Source of the DNA: Tipula vernalis
Lineage: Eukaryota; Arthropoda; Insecta; Diptera; Tipulidae
Direction: 5' to 3'
Assembly (NCBI GenBank): GCA_958295665.1
Contig: OY282558.1
Coordinates: 69,676,789-69,740,788, forward strand
Length of the DNA: 64,000 nucleotides
In this document: positions 1 to 11,900 of the stretch, in pieces
Layout of the letters: each line of letters opens with the position of its first letter
Numbering within the stretch: the stretch's first letter is position 1
Made by a program: the position numbers and the translations under genes
The notes under the pieces: generated by a model
Databases searched by the model: none
What the model was told of the DNA's origin: nothing
Seen by the model: only the letters and a program-made list of their open reading frames with translations

Positions 1-34
1 ATTTCTTTGGATTTATAGCAGCTTTCTTAATAAA

Positions 35-690
35 ACACGAAGTGGAAGACAAAGAGCGACAGCATCTGCAGATGATCGTAGAATAGTGATTGGACCAACA
101 TTGATTGGACCAAACAATATGATTTGCCCAACATTGGATGATAGAAGATTGGAACGACCTTTTAAGAACGGATGAGTTCAAATTTGAACAGTTCGGTATC
201 CGAAGACGAGTATTCTTGAGAAGATCTGTCGGTGAACGTACCAGAAAAGAGTGTATTCCCACCACCGCAATGCATGGAGGTGGTTCAATGAGGATTTGGG
301 GCTGTTTGCTGGTACTAGTTTAGGAGATATTGTGAAAATTGACGGAATACTAAGAAAAGACGGATACCGAGAAATTTTGGAAAACCACGCAATACCTTTA
401 GGAATTCGACTTTTGGGTCAAAATTGTATCGTTCAACAAGAATTGTATCTGAAAACGATTTAGTGGATAAAGGAACTTTTAAAATTATGGAATGGCCTCA
501 CCAGAAACCTGACTTGAACCCGATCGATTTACAGTGGGAAAAATTGAATGTAAGATCTGGACTGAGTAGTATGGCAATCGGCTCCAAAAACGCTCAATAA
601 CGCCAGAAACTCTGGTAAAACTTATTACGAGAATGCCTTGACTGTGCGATGCGATTGCTCACTCAAGAGGAGGTCACCAATTAATGTATA
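35..690 (+). pseudogene. Tc1-like transposase relic
   Basis: Decayed transposase of the Tc1 group (DD34E cut-and-paste enzymes). In successive frames one reads a piece like the end of the DNA-binding region (TRSGRQRATASADDRR), then WNDLLRTDEFKFEQFG holding the first catalytic Asp, the HGGGS..IWG block, KIDGILRKDGYREILE, and the C-terminal PDLNPIDLQWEKL and ENAL-type tail. The QQDNDPKH block with the second Asp is missing: QQ is followed by unrelated residues. The catalytic Glu of NPIE is replaced by Asp. At least one frameshift lies near position 300. The N-terminal DNA-binding part lies outside the window or is lost. Dead copy; the family call is firm, the ends are approximate. Confidence 0.85.
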
Positions 691-1101
691 TGTGAATGGA
701 ATGTTTTTTTTAATGGGCGCGAAGCTTTTCCAATCCTTAATTTCCATTAAGTTTTTATCCCACGAAAAATATTTTCACATTAATAAATAAAATCTTGGCT
801 TGATGTGAAATTTTCAAAGCGAGTTGTAAATGTTAGTTATTGTTGAGAAAAGTAAATTTGATGAAATTTTCTTCGTTTATTAAATTTCTCTACTTGACTT
901 TTGCAAAAGTTCGTCAATTTTTTCTTTTTTTCCAATATTTGACATCTATAACTACCTGTGAAAATTTCATATCAAGCTACGATTCTAAAACGTATTTTAT
1001 ACATTTTAGTGTGCTTAATTATAGGAGGGAATTCTAGAGTCCAAAATCTATGATAAGAAATTCGATTATTTAGGTTTTGTTTTATTCGTGAGTACGACTG
1101 T
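691..1101. other. AT-rich stretch, nothing recognised
   Basis: Probably the 3' flank of the Tc1 relic followed by AT-rich DNA. The short ORF at 840-1037 has low-complexity Phe/Leu composition and no recognisable motif. Confidence 0.4.
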
Positions 1102-1326
1102 TTATTTTGTTTTCGATATGTTGCATTTTCTATGTATTGTACTATGGACTCTGTGCGGGACAGTGTTGGGGTTTGTTGTTCTTATTACAAAAATACTTTT
1201 AAGTTTATCGACATGTAAGTTCCATATGAATTTACAGTCAACTAACAATCCAAAATACGTATAAGACTTTAGACGTTCAATTGCATTGTTATTGATTTGA
1301 ATAGATAATGTAGACAACATGTACAT
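1102..1326 (-). pseudogene. LINE reverse transcriptase scrap
   Basis: A 74-codon open stretch resembling the segment just after the reverse-transcriptase palm of non-LTR retrotransposons. It reads INNNAIERLKSYTYFGLLVD followed by W-N-L-H-V-D-K-L, which matches the family pattern in which a YLG..ID..L.W..H motif follows the catalytic palm. The Tyr-Leu-Gly is altered to Tyr-Phe-Gly. No catalytic YxDD, endonuclease or gag part is seen nearby, so this is an isolated fragment. The clade (Jockey/CR1/RTE-like) cannot be told from so little. Confidence 0.55.
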
Positions 1327-1857
1327 AACAACATTTGCTCTACAAGGCAGCCTACATGTTTTTGTTTGGTTCAGCTAAATTGCACATATACAACTAAGTA
1401 GCGCACTAAAACACTTTTTAAATCATTCTTTTTATTCTTCACTAGAACTATCATGATTTTTCCAGTAAGGTTAGTCTAGTACAATGTGCATTAACAGCAT
1501 TAACACGGAAAACTTTCATTTAGTACAATTAACTATAATACCCTAAACCTAGGTGTCACTAGTAGCAAACTTTACGATTTATTCTATTCTACCCTAGATG
1601 CCATTGTAACAAAATTGATTCTCTATTGAAAAATAAAATTAAATTCCACCAGAGTTTGGCTGTCGTTTGTTACCCCGGCTAATCTGAGATTTTAGAAGAT
1701 GCAGGTAATATTTATATTGCGATTGTATGTATTAATCGTTCGGAAATTTTTTCGGTTCCCTATCTTACTATCGACAAAAAAAAAGTCGCAACAAGAACAT
1801 CTTGATAGAAATTTCGAACGAGTTTTCTTCGAAGCAAAATTTAATTGCAAGGATTAA
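1327..1857. other. AT-rich intergenic stretch
   Basis: No ORF, RNA gene or clear repeat seen. It ends at the TTAA target site of the piggyBac element (1854-1857). Confidence 0.4.
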
Positions 1858-1873
1858 CCCTTAAAAGCACACT
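1858..1873. repeat. piggyBac left terminal inverted repeat
   Basis: CCCTTAAAAGCACACT directly after TTAA (1854-1857). Pairs with 4632-4647 with two mismatches. Confidence 0.8.
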
Positions 1874-2247
1874 TTAAGATAAATCAATAAATTTTTGTAA
1901 TTATTTAAAAATATTGAATTTAATCAATAAAATGAAAGAATAATCCAGTTTTCCTAGTCAGTTTTCCAGAAAATGAGGAAAAACCAAGTGCATGGATTTC
2001 CATACATTGTACACTGAAGTATAAAAATTAAAATTTCTTTATGTATAGTAAAAAAAAATTCAAGTTTTTTTATTTTATTCTACTTCTTTACTTCATTATC
2101 ACAATTTATCACGTTCAAAAATACAAAATATAACATAATAATATAAAACGTTTTATATAAAAATATTAAATAAAAATATAATAATTCAATAGGACGGTCT
2201 AGGTTCAATTCACAATTAGTCTTTTTAATAATTTGGCTGAAATGCAT

Positions 2248-3963
2248 TTACTTAGCATGAAATTGTAGAAAGCAGTTTCTGTTTTTATTTAAGCAAAGAA
2301 ACACTTCACATTTCATGCACTTCCAGTCTGTAAAATATTTACAAGCTCCGTTTTTGCATCGACTTTGAGACTTATTTATTTTTTGGTTGTTGTATATTGG
2401 GAAATGCTGAACTTGATCGGTTCTCACATCTCGCGGAGGAATAGCAGAGGCAGTAGGTTTCTTCCTCTTTTGTTCCAGAATCTTGTGGTTTCTGGGCGAG
2501 GAGGTTATTGGAACAATGGAATTACATCCGCAAAGGGATTGTGCCAGTTCAGTACGATATTTCGGTAATGTTTTGGGAGTTAGTCCTTTGAGTTTGCAAA
2601 CTTTGTGATATACAATCCAACTGTTTACAACCGCGATGTCAATCGAATGGAAAAAAATTCTCATGTACCATTTTTTGGATTTCATGGTAATTTTTTGGCG
2701 CCCAATAAAAGAATCCATTAAATCAACGCCTCCCATATGTTTATTGTATTCTTTTATTATATTAGGGCAATTAATTGTGACACGACGTTTCTTCTTTTTG
2801 TCAAAACGTGTTGTGGTTTGGATTGGATTAATTCCTGAAAAGCTCGATGCAAGTGTTACAACTTTATTATCTTTCCAAGAAATTATACAGATGGGTGTAT
2901 CCTCTACATATGCGCTTCTCTCTTCACAAGACCCACGATTCATCTTTTCCATGTTTGGAAGTTTATTGTTGGGGATGCGATCCTTCCGTATTGTCCCAAT
3001 ACATTTCATTCCTATTTTATGTAGCTCAACTAGAAGGGGAATTGATGTGTAGTAATTATCAAAATATATTTGATGATTGACGTGTCGTGGGACATCACGC
3101 AACAACCGCATTACTACGTTTGCCGAAGCGCCTAAGTTTTTTTCCATCGAAAGTCGCATTTTATTCTCTAGGCCGGTGTAAACTTCAAAGTTGTACATAA
3201 ACCCGGATATTCCAGAAAGCACAAAAATTTTATAGCCCCACTTTTTAGGTTTTGCTGGATTGTATTGCCGCAAGCTATGTTTGGTTTTAGTGGCACAAAT
3301 TTGTTCGTCAACGGATAAATACTGTTCACACGGTATTTTTTTAAATTGTTTTATTAACTCATCTAAAAGTGGACGAATTTTGTAAAGCTTATCAGCATTT
3401 TCCGAATCCTTTTGTGGAGCCTTATCGTTTTGATTGAAATGCAAAATTCGTTTTATGTTCTCAAATTTTCTCACACTCATCGTATTTTGAATGAGATTGT
3501 TCCCCACAACTGGTGACCAATAACTTCGCACGTTGTTAAGCTTATGAACAGAAGATAACACACAAATCCCAATAAATTGGTAAATATCAGTCTTATTAAC
3601 ATTTATTCCGAAATTATTTTCTGTGCTGTAATAGTTGGATTGTTCTACTATTTGATCAACAATGGTTTCCGTGAAAAAATATTTAAAAAATTGTAAGGGT
3701 GAATTCAATCTAAGAACTGTAGCTGCGAAATTTTGATCACCAATATACTGATTTTCCGACTGATCAATTTCAAATGGAGTATTTTTCCATAATATTTTTT
3801 TATATACATTTTTTATTTCGCTGACTTCCTCGTTTATGTTTGGTAAGGTGATGCAAGTGTTATTTTCAAAAACAACATCTACGGGAAGATTTTCTAAATC
3901 AAAAATTTCAGCTTCATCATCTGAAGCCGCTGGTATAAGCTCACCGTCCAAAATCTGTTCCAT
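2248..3963 (-). CDS. piggyBac transposase, intact
   Basis: 571-residue transposase that would excise the element precisely and reinsert it at TTAA. The order is that of the family: an acidic N-terminus, the DDE_Tnp_1_7 catalytic core, and a C-terminal cysteine-rich domain. The catalytic aspartates can be assigned at D219 (LSVDEQ), D302 (YFDNYYTS) and D414 (HMGGVDLMD). The Cys/His finger lies at about residues 530-570 (CKNGAC, CMKC, C..N....C, FH). There are no internal stops or frameshifts. The reading frame stays open about 25 codons upstream of this ATG (acidic, S-D-S-E-D-D) to a stop near 4040 with no other ATG, so the true N-terminus may be extended by splicing. Position and orientation fit the flanking inverted repeats. 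It could be an active transposase or a recently silenced one. Confidence 0.9.
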   Translation of the reverse strand: MEQILDGELIPAASDDEAEIFDLENLPVDVVFENNTCITLPNINEEVSEIKNVYKKILWKNTPFEIDQSENQYIGDQNFAATVLRLNSPLQFFKYFFTETIVDQIVEQSNYYSTENNFGINVNKTDIYQFIGICVLSSVHKLNNVRSYWSPVVGNNLIQNTMSVRKFENIKRILHFNQNDKAPQKDSENADKLYKIRPLLDELIKQFKKIPCEQYLSVDEQICATKTKHSLRQYNPAKPKKWGYKIFVLSGISGFMYNFEVYTGLENKMRLSMEKNLGASANVVMRLLRDVPRHVNHQIYFDNYYTSIPLLVELHKIGMKCIGTIRKDRIPNNKLPNMEKMNRGSCEERSAYVEDTPICIISWKDNKVVTLASSFSGINPIQTTTRFDKKKKRRVTINCPNIIKEYNKHMGGVDLMDSFIGRQKITMKSKKWYMRIFFHSIDIAVVNSWIVYHKVCKLKGLTPKTLPKYRTELAQSLCGCNSIVPITSSPRNHKILEQKRKKPTASAIPPRDVRTDQVQHFPIYNNQKINKSQSRCKNGACKYFTDWKCMKCEVFLCLNKNRNCFLQFHAK

Positions 3964-4199
3964 TGCAGCATCTTCTATAATTTCATCAGCATCCCCTTCA
4001 CTGAAATCATCTTCTGAATCAGACCAGCCCTCAATAATTTAAAGTAGCTCCCTTTCGGTCAGGATTTCGGTCTTACGACTCAAACTACAAATAAATTTAA
4101 ATTGATATTAGATAATTGATAAATATTAAATACAATTTTATCATAATTTAAATGAATTAAGCTAAAAATAACCTTAAATAAACGAAAAAAACTCAAAAT

Positions 4200-4310
4200 T
4201 AAAATTCGAAAATGAAAATGTATGGAATTTCATACACATTTTAAAAACTGTGTAAATGCACATTGTATGGAATGCCATACACTTCTATATTCTGCTCGAC
4301 CTAGACAATA
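4200..4310. repeat. piggyBac subterminal palindromic repeats
   Basis: Repeated TGTATGGAATTTCATACAC-like palindromes at about 4218-4240 and 4264-4285, with relatives at about 4616-4635 and, at the other end, about 1988-2015. They probably serve as internal transposase-recognition sites; this is inferred from position only. Confidence 0.5.
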
Positions 4311-4631
4311 TTTCACAAACTGGTTACATTTAAACCTTTTGAAACATTTAACATATATTCTCAATTAAAATATATCGAAATTTAAATAAAATTGTTATTA
4401 CTTACCACGGTTTACCACAATAATTTAACACAGTATTTTCGCTGTTCATGATTGCACTGTCAGTGAACTACTAAAATTTAATTATATTTCATAGTGGCGC
4501 TGCAATTTGTAGGTAATAATCAAAAACGAAATACAGTAGAACCTTGTTAGTGATTTGCTTTGGTTTATACGCATTATATTAAATAAATGTGATGTAAATT
4601 TAATTTAAGTTTTATGTACGGAATTCCATAC

Positions 4632-4647
4632 ACTGTGCTTTTTAGGG
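4632..4647. repeat. piggyBac right terminal inverted repeat
   Basis: ACTGTGCTTTTTAGGG, the inverted partner of 1858-1873. It is followed by TAAA, a one-base variant of the TTAA target site. Confidence 0.8.
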
Positions 4648-5024
4648 TAAAACCAAAAACAAAAAAATATTGTGTACATACGTGTATCGCAATATTGCAT
4701 ATGTAAAATTCACATTTTTTGATAATTTTTGACGTTAGAATCAAAGTTAGATCAAAGAGTTTTTATCGCTCTAATCGCTTCATCTGATAGTACCACAAGG
4801 TTTAAAAAAGCCACTTTTGTAAACATAACAATTTTTTTAATGCATTTTTAATTCGTTGTATTCCTTAGAGGATGTGGGCTGCCGGCCTCACACCCACGCT
4901 TTTTTCTAGAATTAATACAATTCTTCCTGTTGCACCCCAACTGCAAGTGAAATTATTGCTCACAACGTAAAGCGATTAAATTTCTGGCGAAAAATTTGTT
5001 TGCGTTATTTTTTTGCAGTTAGGC

Positions 5025-5161
5025 AAACCCTTTCATATGATACCCATGTCATGAAGGTGGTTAAGGAAATTTAGTCCGCCATCTCAGATGTAAACTGATA
5101 TTATTTAGCTTATCGTGTTCTGCTCGACAAAACCTTTCATTTGATACCCATGTCAAGAAGG
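5025..5161 (+). repeat. Pair of about 33-bp direct repeats
   Basis: AAACCCTTTCATATGATACC (start of 5025-5057) and AAACCTTTCATTTGATACCC (start of 5129-5161) are two diverged copies about 104 bp apart, both followed by CATGTCA.GAAGG. Confidence 0.6.
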
Positions 5162-5187
5162 TTGTGGAAATAAGTTTGGCTAGCATT

Positions 5188-5423
5188 GGTTTTAGCTGTC
5201 TCAGTCAAAGTGGCGCCATTTATTTCTTGGTGTGGAAATATTAATAACTAAAAATCGCTGTTTATTTAATTAAAAAACAATCAAATCTTCCTTTTCCAAA
5301 ATTTGCAAACATAATACACAATTGAATAAACATTAGTAAATTTTATTTTAATTTAAAAACAAATTAAATCGTCCTTTTCCAAAATTTGCCACCGTCGCCT
5401 GTCAAGTGAGACAGCTAAAACCC
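5188..5423. repeat. Small inverted-repeat element, MITE-like
   Basis: The outer arms share GGTTTTAGCTGTCTCA in inverted orientation (5188 and 5423), followed by less similar inner bases. Two direct copies of a CTTCCTTTTCCAAAATTTGC-like segment lie inside. Total about 236 bp with no coding capacity. No clear target duplication was seen. Confidence 0.4.
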
Positions 5424-6409
5424 ATCCGTGCCGCTGATACGTTATCTTGGGGCGGCTATCGTTTTCTTATTGTTTCTCTTCGTCAAACTCTTTATGTACA
5501 TATACTATAATACTAAATTGAATTTTTCCCAGAACCAAAGGTGTGTACAAAATTTTAACTCAATTGTACATTGGGAAGTAGGATAAATATCGATTATAAA
5601 ATTTTCTCGCCCAAACAACCAACAAACAGGCGAAGTTAAAATAAGCATCGTTGACCATAATCACCGAATACTCTATTTCAATATGATATGAATTTTAACA
5701 ACTAAAATTTATAACAATCTTTTCATGCTGGTTTAGCCCGGTTAGCCAGGCTTAAAGACAAACGAGGTCAGGAACAATTCCACATGAATTTTGAACTCCG
5801 GGAATACCAGTCAAAAACATTTCAGTCAAAAAACGATGGGAATTTCAGCCATAAAATTTCTCAAGCATATGTACTTATTACCATTAAAACATATTTTTAA
5901 AGGAAGCTTTAGTTCAAAAAGTAGTTTTTCCAAAATATCTTTTGTTTATTTAGACTGAATAACCCTCTTGGAAGATATTTCAGTTAAAAATTTTGGAACT
6001 GAAATACCTTTTGGTTGGTTTATTTTTCTGACTGAAACGCTTCCAAACACCTTGTCATTTTTGCTCAAGGCTGTTGAGCTACGATGTCGTAACTATGGAG
6101 CCCCTTTTAAATGGGCAGCATTAGCTCAGAAAAAAATGAGAATTCCTGAATATACATAATTCGAAAATATGTATATGCCTATAGTTAGGAAAAGCAAAAT
6201 CGCAAAATTCATCGAATGTGGAGGTCAAGTCTAATTGAAAAAAATCACAAATCTTAACATTTTTTATCCAACTAGGGCTTGTATCTAGAAAGGGGTTCTT
6301 CTCAAGGATTTTAAGGTAAATAAAAATTAAATTCACCGGTATCAACTCTCAATGTGTTCTGCTGATAATTCTTTTTAATTTCTATTTAATAAATTAGATA
6401 TGTAAGAAA

Positions 6410-6870
6410 ACAGATTATTCGAGATTTTCGAAATTAATAAAGTTTTGCAACGAGTTAGAAACTACAAAGATGATTCGCGTAGTGTTTCGAAATAGTCGAG
6501 AAAGAATTCGAGAATTTTAGAGCCTGTTTGAAGTGTACGAGATTGGTCGATATTTTTAAAGTTTTCAGAGACTATTTGAGAGTTATAGCGTTTTGTTACG
6601 CTTATTACTGACTTTCACATAAATAATTCGATAATTTAATGAACTATCGAAATTTTCACGGGTTTTCTGTACAAAATTACAGAAGATTCGATATTTTTTC
6701 GATTTTTCGAGCTTTGAGTTATGAGACTTACGGATGATTCAAACTTTAAATATTTTTCGGTTTTTTTATTGGAAAGGCGGTGACTTGACTGAGTGTTACA
6801 GTTTTACAGATAATTTGATATTTTTGGGTGGTTTAAAGTTTTCGAGATAATTTCAGAGATTCTGTGGCAT
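6410..6870. repeat. Degenerate tandem-like region
   Basis: Recurring words such as GATTCGA, TTTTTCGA, GTTTTCGAGA and GAT(A/G)ATT at irregular 60-90 bp spacing suggest an old, eroded tandem repeat. No exact unit could be defined by eye. Confidence 0.25.
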
Positions 6871-8834
6871 AACGAAAAATCAAAATTGGAAATGAATCAC
6901 ATTTCTTTAAATAAATGGATATGCATTGAATTTTGAAATAAATTTAATTGTTTATAAGAAGTTCTCCCAATTCTGTTATTTTTTTGATACCTACATCCCG
7001 ATCCCGACTATTTCAGAAGATCAAATTTAACAAAAGAAATCGACTCTAGACATTTTTGGTTAATCTTTGGAAAAATTTGGTTTTCTGGCTTCTCAAAATA
7101 GTTATTTATGACTATAGGACGAAAAATGTATCTTCTCGAACGAATACGGGAAATTACTGGGCGTGCGCAACGAGAAGTCAAAGGAAAATATTATAATTGA
7201 AAGTTACTGAAGAGGAGTAAAAAATTCAGTATTTAGCAAATTCAGTTTTTTGCTCTGAATTAATTTCAAATTGCGATTTAAACGTTCGACATGTTGATGG
7301 TAAACGGCGAATGCTGTCAAAGTGCTACTCCTGCGAGGGAAGTGTGGCTACTGTCTTCCCCAATTGCATTCATTACGTAAGAGGAGTATTAAATAGCCTA
7401 GAGCCATTTGGGTAAAAACCGCAGGGAGGGTACTATTCCAAGTAAGAGATAAAAGAATTAACCAATCATCCTTAAAAGAAGTTCCTAGGTTGGCTTAGCA
7501 AGGGTACAATTTTATCGTTGGTCGTAATTTTAATTAACCATTGAATTGAAATAAATTTTCATTTTCTCAGCCATAATTAAATTTGTTTGGAAGAACCTAA
7601 TGTTTTTACTCGGCACGAGTTTAGTTTTTCATTTTTCAATGGGTTTAGCATCCTTCAAGTTCATTTGTATAATTTTCGTTTGACCCAGCGGAAAATAAGC
7701 TTCATGTACTAATGTAATAATTAAAATTATAAATGTTGCTTCCTCTTGAATGTCCAAATTCACCTACATAACGTTAAAAATTCCGTAATTACACCATGAT
7801 AAACATCAAAACTACTTTATTATGTCTTTATTTATAACTATCGTAAACCATTACTTCATCATAATAATGCACATCTATACATAAATATTACGCTTATATG
7901 CTTTTCATTACTTCACTCTGCATGTTTTACATCATGTGGATGTGGATATTTTAAACCATGCAACAGATTATTAGCTAATCGAATATAAAACTATAAAGTA
8001 ATTTCGCTAATAAGCAGCAAGTGTTTTAATTTATAGATTTTAGTTCATATTGTTATGTTTATGTAAAGTAGTTTTATTACTCTGTATGTAGTGTGGTCTA
8101 TTAAAATTGAAAAACTATGTAATACTTGTATTCTGTATAATTTATTTATTACTCATAAGATTTCGTGACAACAATAGAACGCGGCGGCGACTTTTAATTT
8201 ATATAGATAAAATATTTCTCAAGTTACTTTTCATCCCGCAACTAACTTAAGATTTAGAATACAGCTAAAATTGACAGTGGTTTCGTATTTCACTTTATAG
8301 TTGTTTATTTTATTACATAAACATGAGATATTATTAGTTTATAAATATAGAATATAGTGGGTGGATTTTATATATGCAGCACAATACATCCTTTAAATTA
8401 ATATATTTTCAATAATATTCAGTTGACGTCTTTATAAGAATAAGACAATGTGTGTTTTTGTGTGCGTGTGTGTATTGAAAGAAATTTTGTGAAATTTTTG
8501 CTAAAAATAAAAATAAAAAGATTTGGTGTTGCGTCGATACCACCACCACCACTCGTTCAAATAATAATGCCAGTCATAAATATTGAAAGTCGTATGGAAT
8601 TATTTTCGGTTCAATTAAACAGACAATTTTTTTGTTTATCTGCGAACGTGATATGATGTTGGAGTGTGTTGCTATATATCATCACCATTTTTGTGGAGAC
8701 GACATGTCATGGTGATATAATTATTATATTGTTCACGATGAAGTCAAACAAGTGTGAATAATATAAAGTTTGGTCTAGACATGGTGGAGTTGTCAAAATC
8801 TAAAACAATTTTTTTCTTTTTTTTTTTTTTGCAG

Positions 8835-8898
8835 GCTGATTAGTATATAAGGAAACAACAAGTATTTGGAACTTATAATTCGACAACTTCTTTTTATG
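8835..8898 (+). other. Possible 5'UTR exon of a host gene
   Basis: A long T-rich tract ending in GCAG (8831-8834) resembles a 3' splice site. A strong 5' splice consensus ATG|GTAAGT follows at 8899. The 64-bp block between has stops in all three frames, so if it is an exon it is mostly untranslated; its last three bases are ATG. Support is splice-site consensus only. Confidence 0.25.
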
Positions 8899-8904
8899 GT
8901 AAGT

Positions 8905-11900
8905 CAACTTTTATGTTTTTTTTTTAAATCTAATTTGGTTTAAGTATATTTTGGCCCCATAAATCTCCCTTTATAAATATTTTTAATATATGGAGTCAAC
9001 GTGTGGGCGCCTTAATTTCCTTTTATCATTATTGAAAAATTTGTGTTAAGTAAAAAAGTAATTTGTAATTTTTTACTTTTTTACGCTTATTATACGTGTT
9101 CATTAATTATTATTTATCATAATGTAAAAAATTAAAATTAAGATAATTAAAAAATAAAAAAAAAACTTATAGAAACTGACAAGTTATCAAGTAATAATTT
9201 TAATAAATTCAATTAAAAGCCTGCACTTTTTTGGTTTTTCACTTTATCTAATGCTGCTAGGGAATTTGCCTAATGCATTGAATGGGTGAAAGTATAGAAG
9301 CTTGTTTAAAATAAGTAATTGAAGGAATTGATTATTTTTCAAGTAAAAATCTTCAAAATTCAAGTAAAAGCATTTACTTTTACTTTATTCATTTTACCTA
9401 TTGTTTCGCTTTCATTTGACTTTACGGCTTAATTGCCAATTGCAATCTTTCCTTTATGGTAATTGGTAGAAACTCAACAGTTCCTCACTTTATGGGAATA
9501 GGTAGAAACTCACACTTTCTGCACCTCTACAAAATTAGCAAAAGCGAATTTTCTGCCTTGATTATCGGGTCTTGAAGCAAAGTCCTAGGTGAAAACGTTT
9601 TTATTCTGCTAATAATTTAAAGCATTCAAAACTTTCGAATCAGAATTTATCCAACTCTCTAAAACAGTTTTTCCACTTCCGGAACAATTGGAAAAGTTGT
9701 CTTAGAGAATTGGATACATTCTGATTCGAGACTAAATACCTAGAACCTTCGCATCATCAGTAAAATGTATCTTTCATGCCATCAAAATTCTCTTTTTTAA
9801 TATTGTGTCGTATACTTCTACGTTACTTAGCTCTCTTCCTTAGCAGGTCGCTGTTATTTCAACCATTCATGAATAACAACGTTTTGCTACCTCATTTTGG
9901 CTTATCGATAATCTTTCTAGCCATTCATTTCTTAATTTTCCAGGTTCGAATTTGGTAGAAATTCTAAATTACACTAATTTTTAACAGACTCAGAAAACCA
10001 AAGCAGCTGCCTATAAACTAAATACAATTTGACAGTTCCAATATATTTAACTAAAGTGTTAATCGAAATTTTGAATGACTTAATAAAAAAATCCGTTTTA
10101 AACAAGCTTTGAGCTCATAAATATGCATAAAATATATCGGTATACTCATTGTGTTGTATTTATACAAACGCTAATTAATGTTAATTTAAATGACACAAAG
10201 AATTGAACAACGATTATTACCAATTAAGAAATTACAAAATTTAATTTTAAGCAAATCGGATAATTTCATGAACCGTTCATTTACATTTACAACGAAGGGA
10301 GAACGAATTGTTAAGAGTTCTGAATTTTTCTTATATAATTCTATATGGCCAGTTCCAGAATAATATAATATCTGAAATTACATTTACCTAGGTTAGATTA
10401 GATTAAGTTTACAAATACATATATATTTTTTACGTATGCACCTCTAAATTAATTCATACAGAAGAACGCTTACGACTATAGTTTCCGTCGAGTCAAAACG
10501 AAGGTTTTATGTGTTACACTTTTTTTTTTTTTTCTTAATGTTTTATTCGTCTTACAACACCCAATAAAATGGAATGTAAAACATAATTTTTTTTTAATAA
10601 ACACACACCGTGCTCATCACATTTAGAATGTTTTTAGTGTTGCTGTTGTTGTTGGTGCTTAAGAAAATCAAAATATATTTTAATTTTCGTCGTTTCCTGT
10701 ATATGGTACGTTGACACCGAAGTCACATTTTACTGATTATAAAATTATACAATAAGAACAGCAAAAGCTCATTAGCTATAGTTGTTTTGTATGTTACGGT
10801 TTGCGATTTGTTAATCGACTTTTTTTCGTTCCAGTGTTGTACCGGAGCATATACATAGAGAGGGTGTCACCACAGTTACTGTAACTTGTCGTTATCTAAC
10901 AATAAGGTCACGTTGTTAAGCTTGTGTTTGATTTTCTTTTGACAGAATAATAAAAACATGCTTTGAAAAAGCTTTCTTTAATCCATATCCACCATGGTTG
11001 GATTCGAATAATCGCAAATGCTACCTCCTCGGTAATAGCCCCCTCTCCTCCGCTATGGTTTCTTTTAGGCCTGACGTTACAACAAAAGCTCTTCTTAACT
11101 CGGAACAGTGAAAATCGTTGTCGGGACTTTACGATGTTGTCAAATCTTACGATGGAAATGTCCAATCAATGCTAAAAGCATGTGATGGGTAACAGTTTAA
11201 GTGGGGCTATTCGAACTTCATTAACTTGACTTACTCTCGAAAAATAGGTGGATCCAAATATTGGAAACGAATTTCGCAATATGGTCATAATAACACAATA
11301 AATTTCTCCCTTTGTCGGTATAATTCAGCAAAATAAAATGTTTCTATTGTAAGATAATTTGGAGTGAAATTCAAGAACCTTTTTTAATCGAGATTCCGAA
11401 CTGATGTTCATATTTCTCTCTGCTAGCTAACGATCTATGACGTAAACAAAACGTCACAGGCTAATTGGATAGCTTCTTCTTTGATTCACGCTAACGAGGA
11501 GATTGACACAGTGGTTTTCAATAATACATTTTAAGCTCATGGCTGATATTATGCACAAGTGAGCGAATAGCAGCTAACCCCGAAATTCATAACTTCCATC
11601 AAATAAATGTTAAGCCTAAATATTTTGTTCGACCAATATGGAGCGATATACCATTGAAACGTGCCCCAGTATCCCTTACCAACCAAACCTTCCCTGGAAA
11701 TACAGAAAGATATCAAACATCTATGACGAATCAACTTCGGCAGCTTTTGAGTTTTACCTATTTTTAAGTAGTCACCAATAATCGTTTTTAATGTTTTTGC
11801 GAATCCGATTAAGTCAAAGTTATTCTTAAGATTGTCGTCTCTGGTAATTCGATAGCTCTTGTTTCATCATTCCAAAATTGGCAATTCTTAATGTGTCAAT

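Larger units (their letters stand above)
1858..4647 (-). mobile_element. piggyBac-type DNA transposon, structurally complete
   Basis: The left terminus reads CCCTTAAAAGCACACT and follows a TTAA. The right terminus, read inward on the minus strand, is CCCTAAAAAGCACAGT, matching at 14 of 16 positions. The right flank is TAAA instead of the expected TTAA, so one copy of the target duplication has probably mutated. Between the ends lies one intact transposase gene on the minus strand. Subterminal copies of a TGTATGGAATTCCATACA-like palindrome occur near both ends, as in other piggyBac elements with internal repeats. Length is about 2.8 kb, normal for an autonomous element of this superfamily. Confidence 0.88.
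4648..8834. other. AT-rich noncoding region with small repeats
   Basis: No credible coding sequence. Open frames here are short and lack motifs. Small repeats at 5025-5161, 5188-5423 and 6410-6870 are listed separately. A GT-rich run lies at about 8451-8475. It may be intron or intergenic DNA of a host gene. Confidence 0.4.

Noticed and set aside
2365..3080. Plus-strand ORFs across the piggyBac gene
   Set aside because: Antisense shadows of the intact transposase; no motif of their own.
10908..11175. Overlapping ORFs on both strands near 11 kb
   Set aside because: Mutual shadows without motif or splice support.
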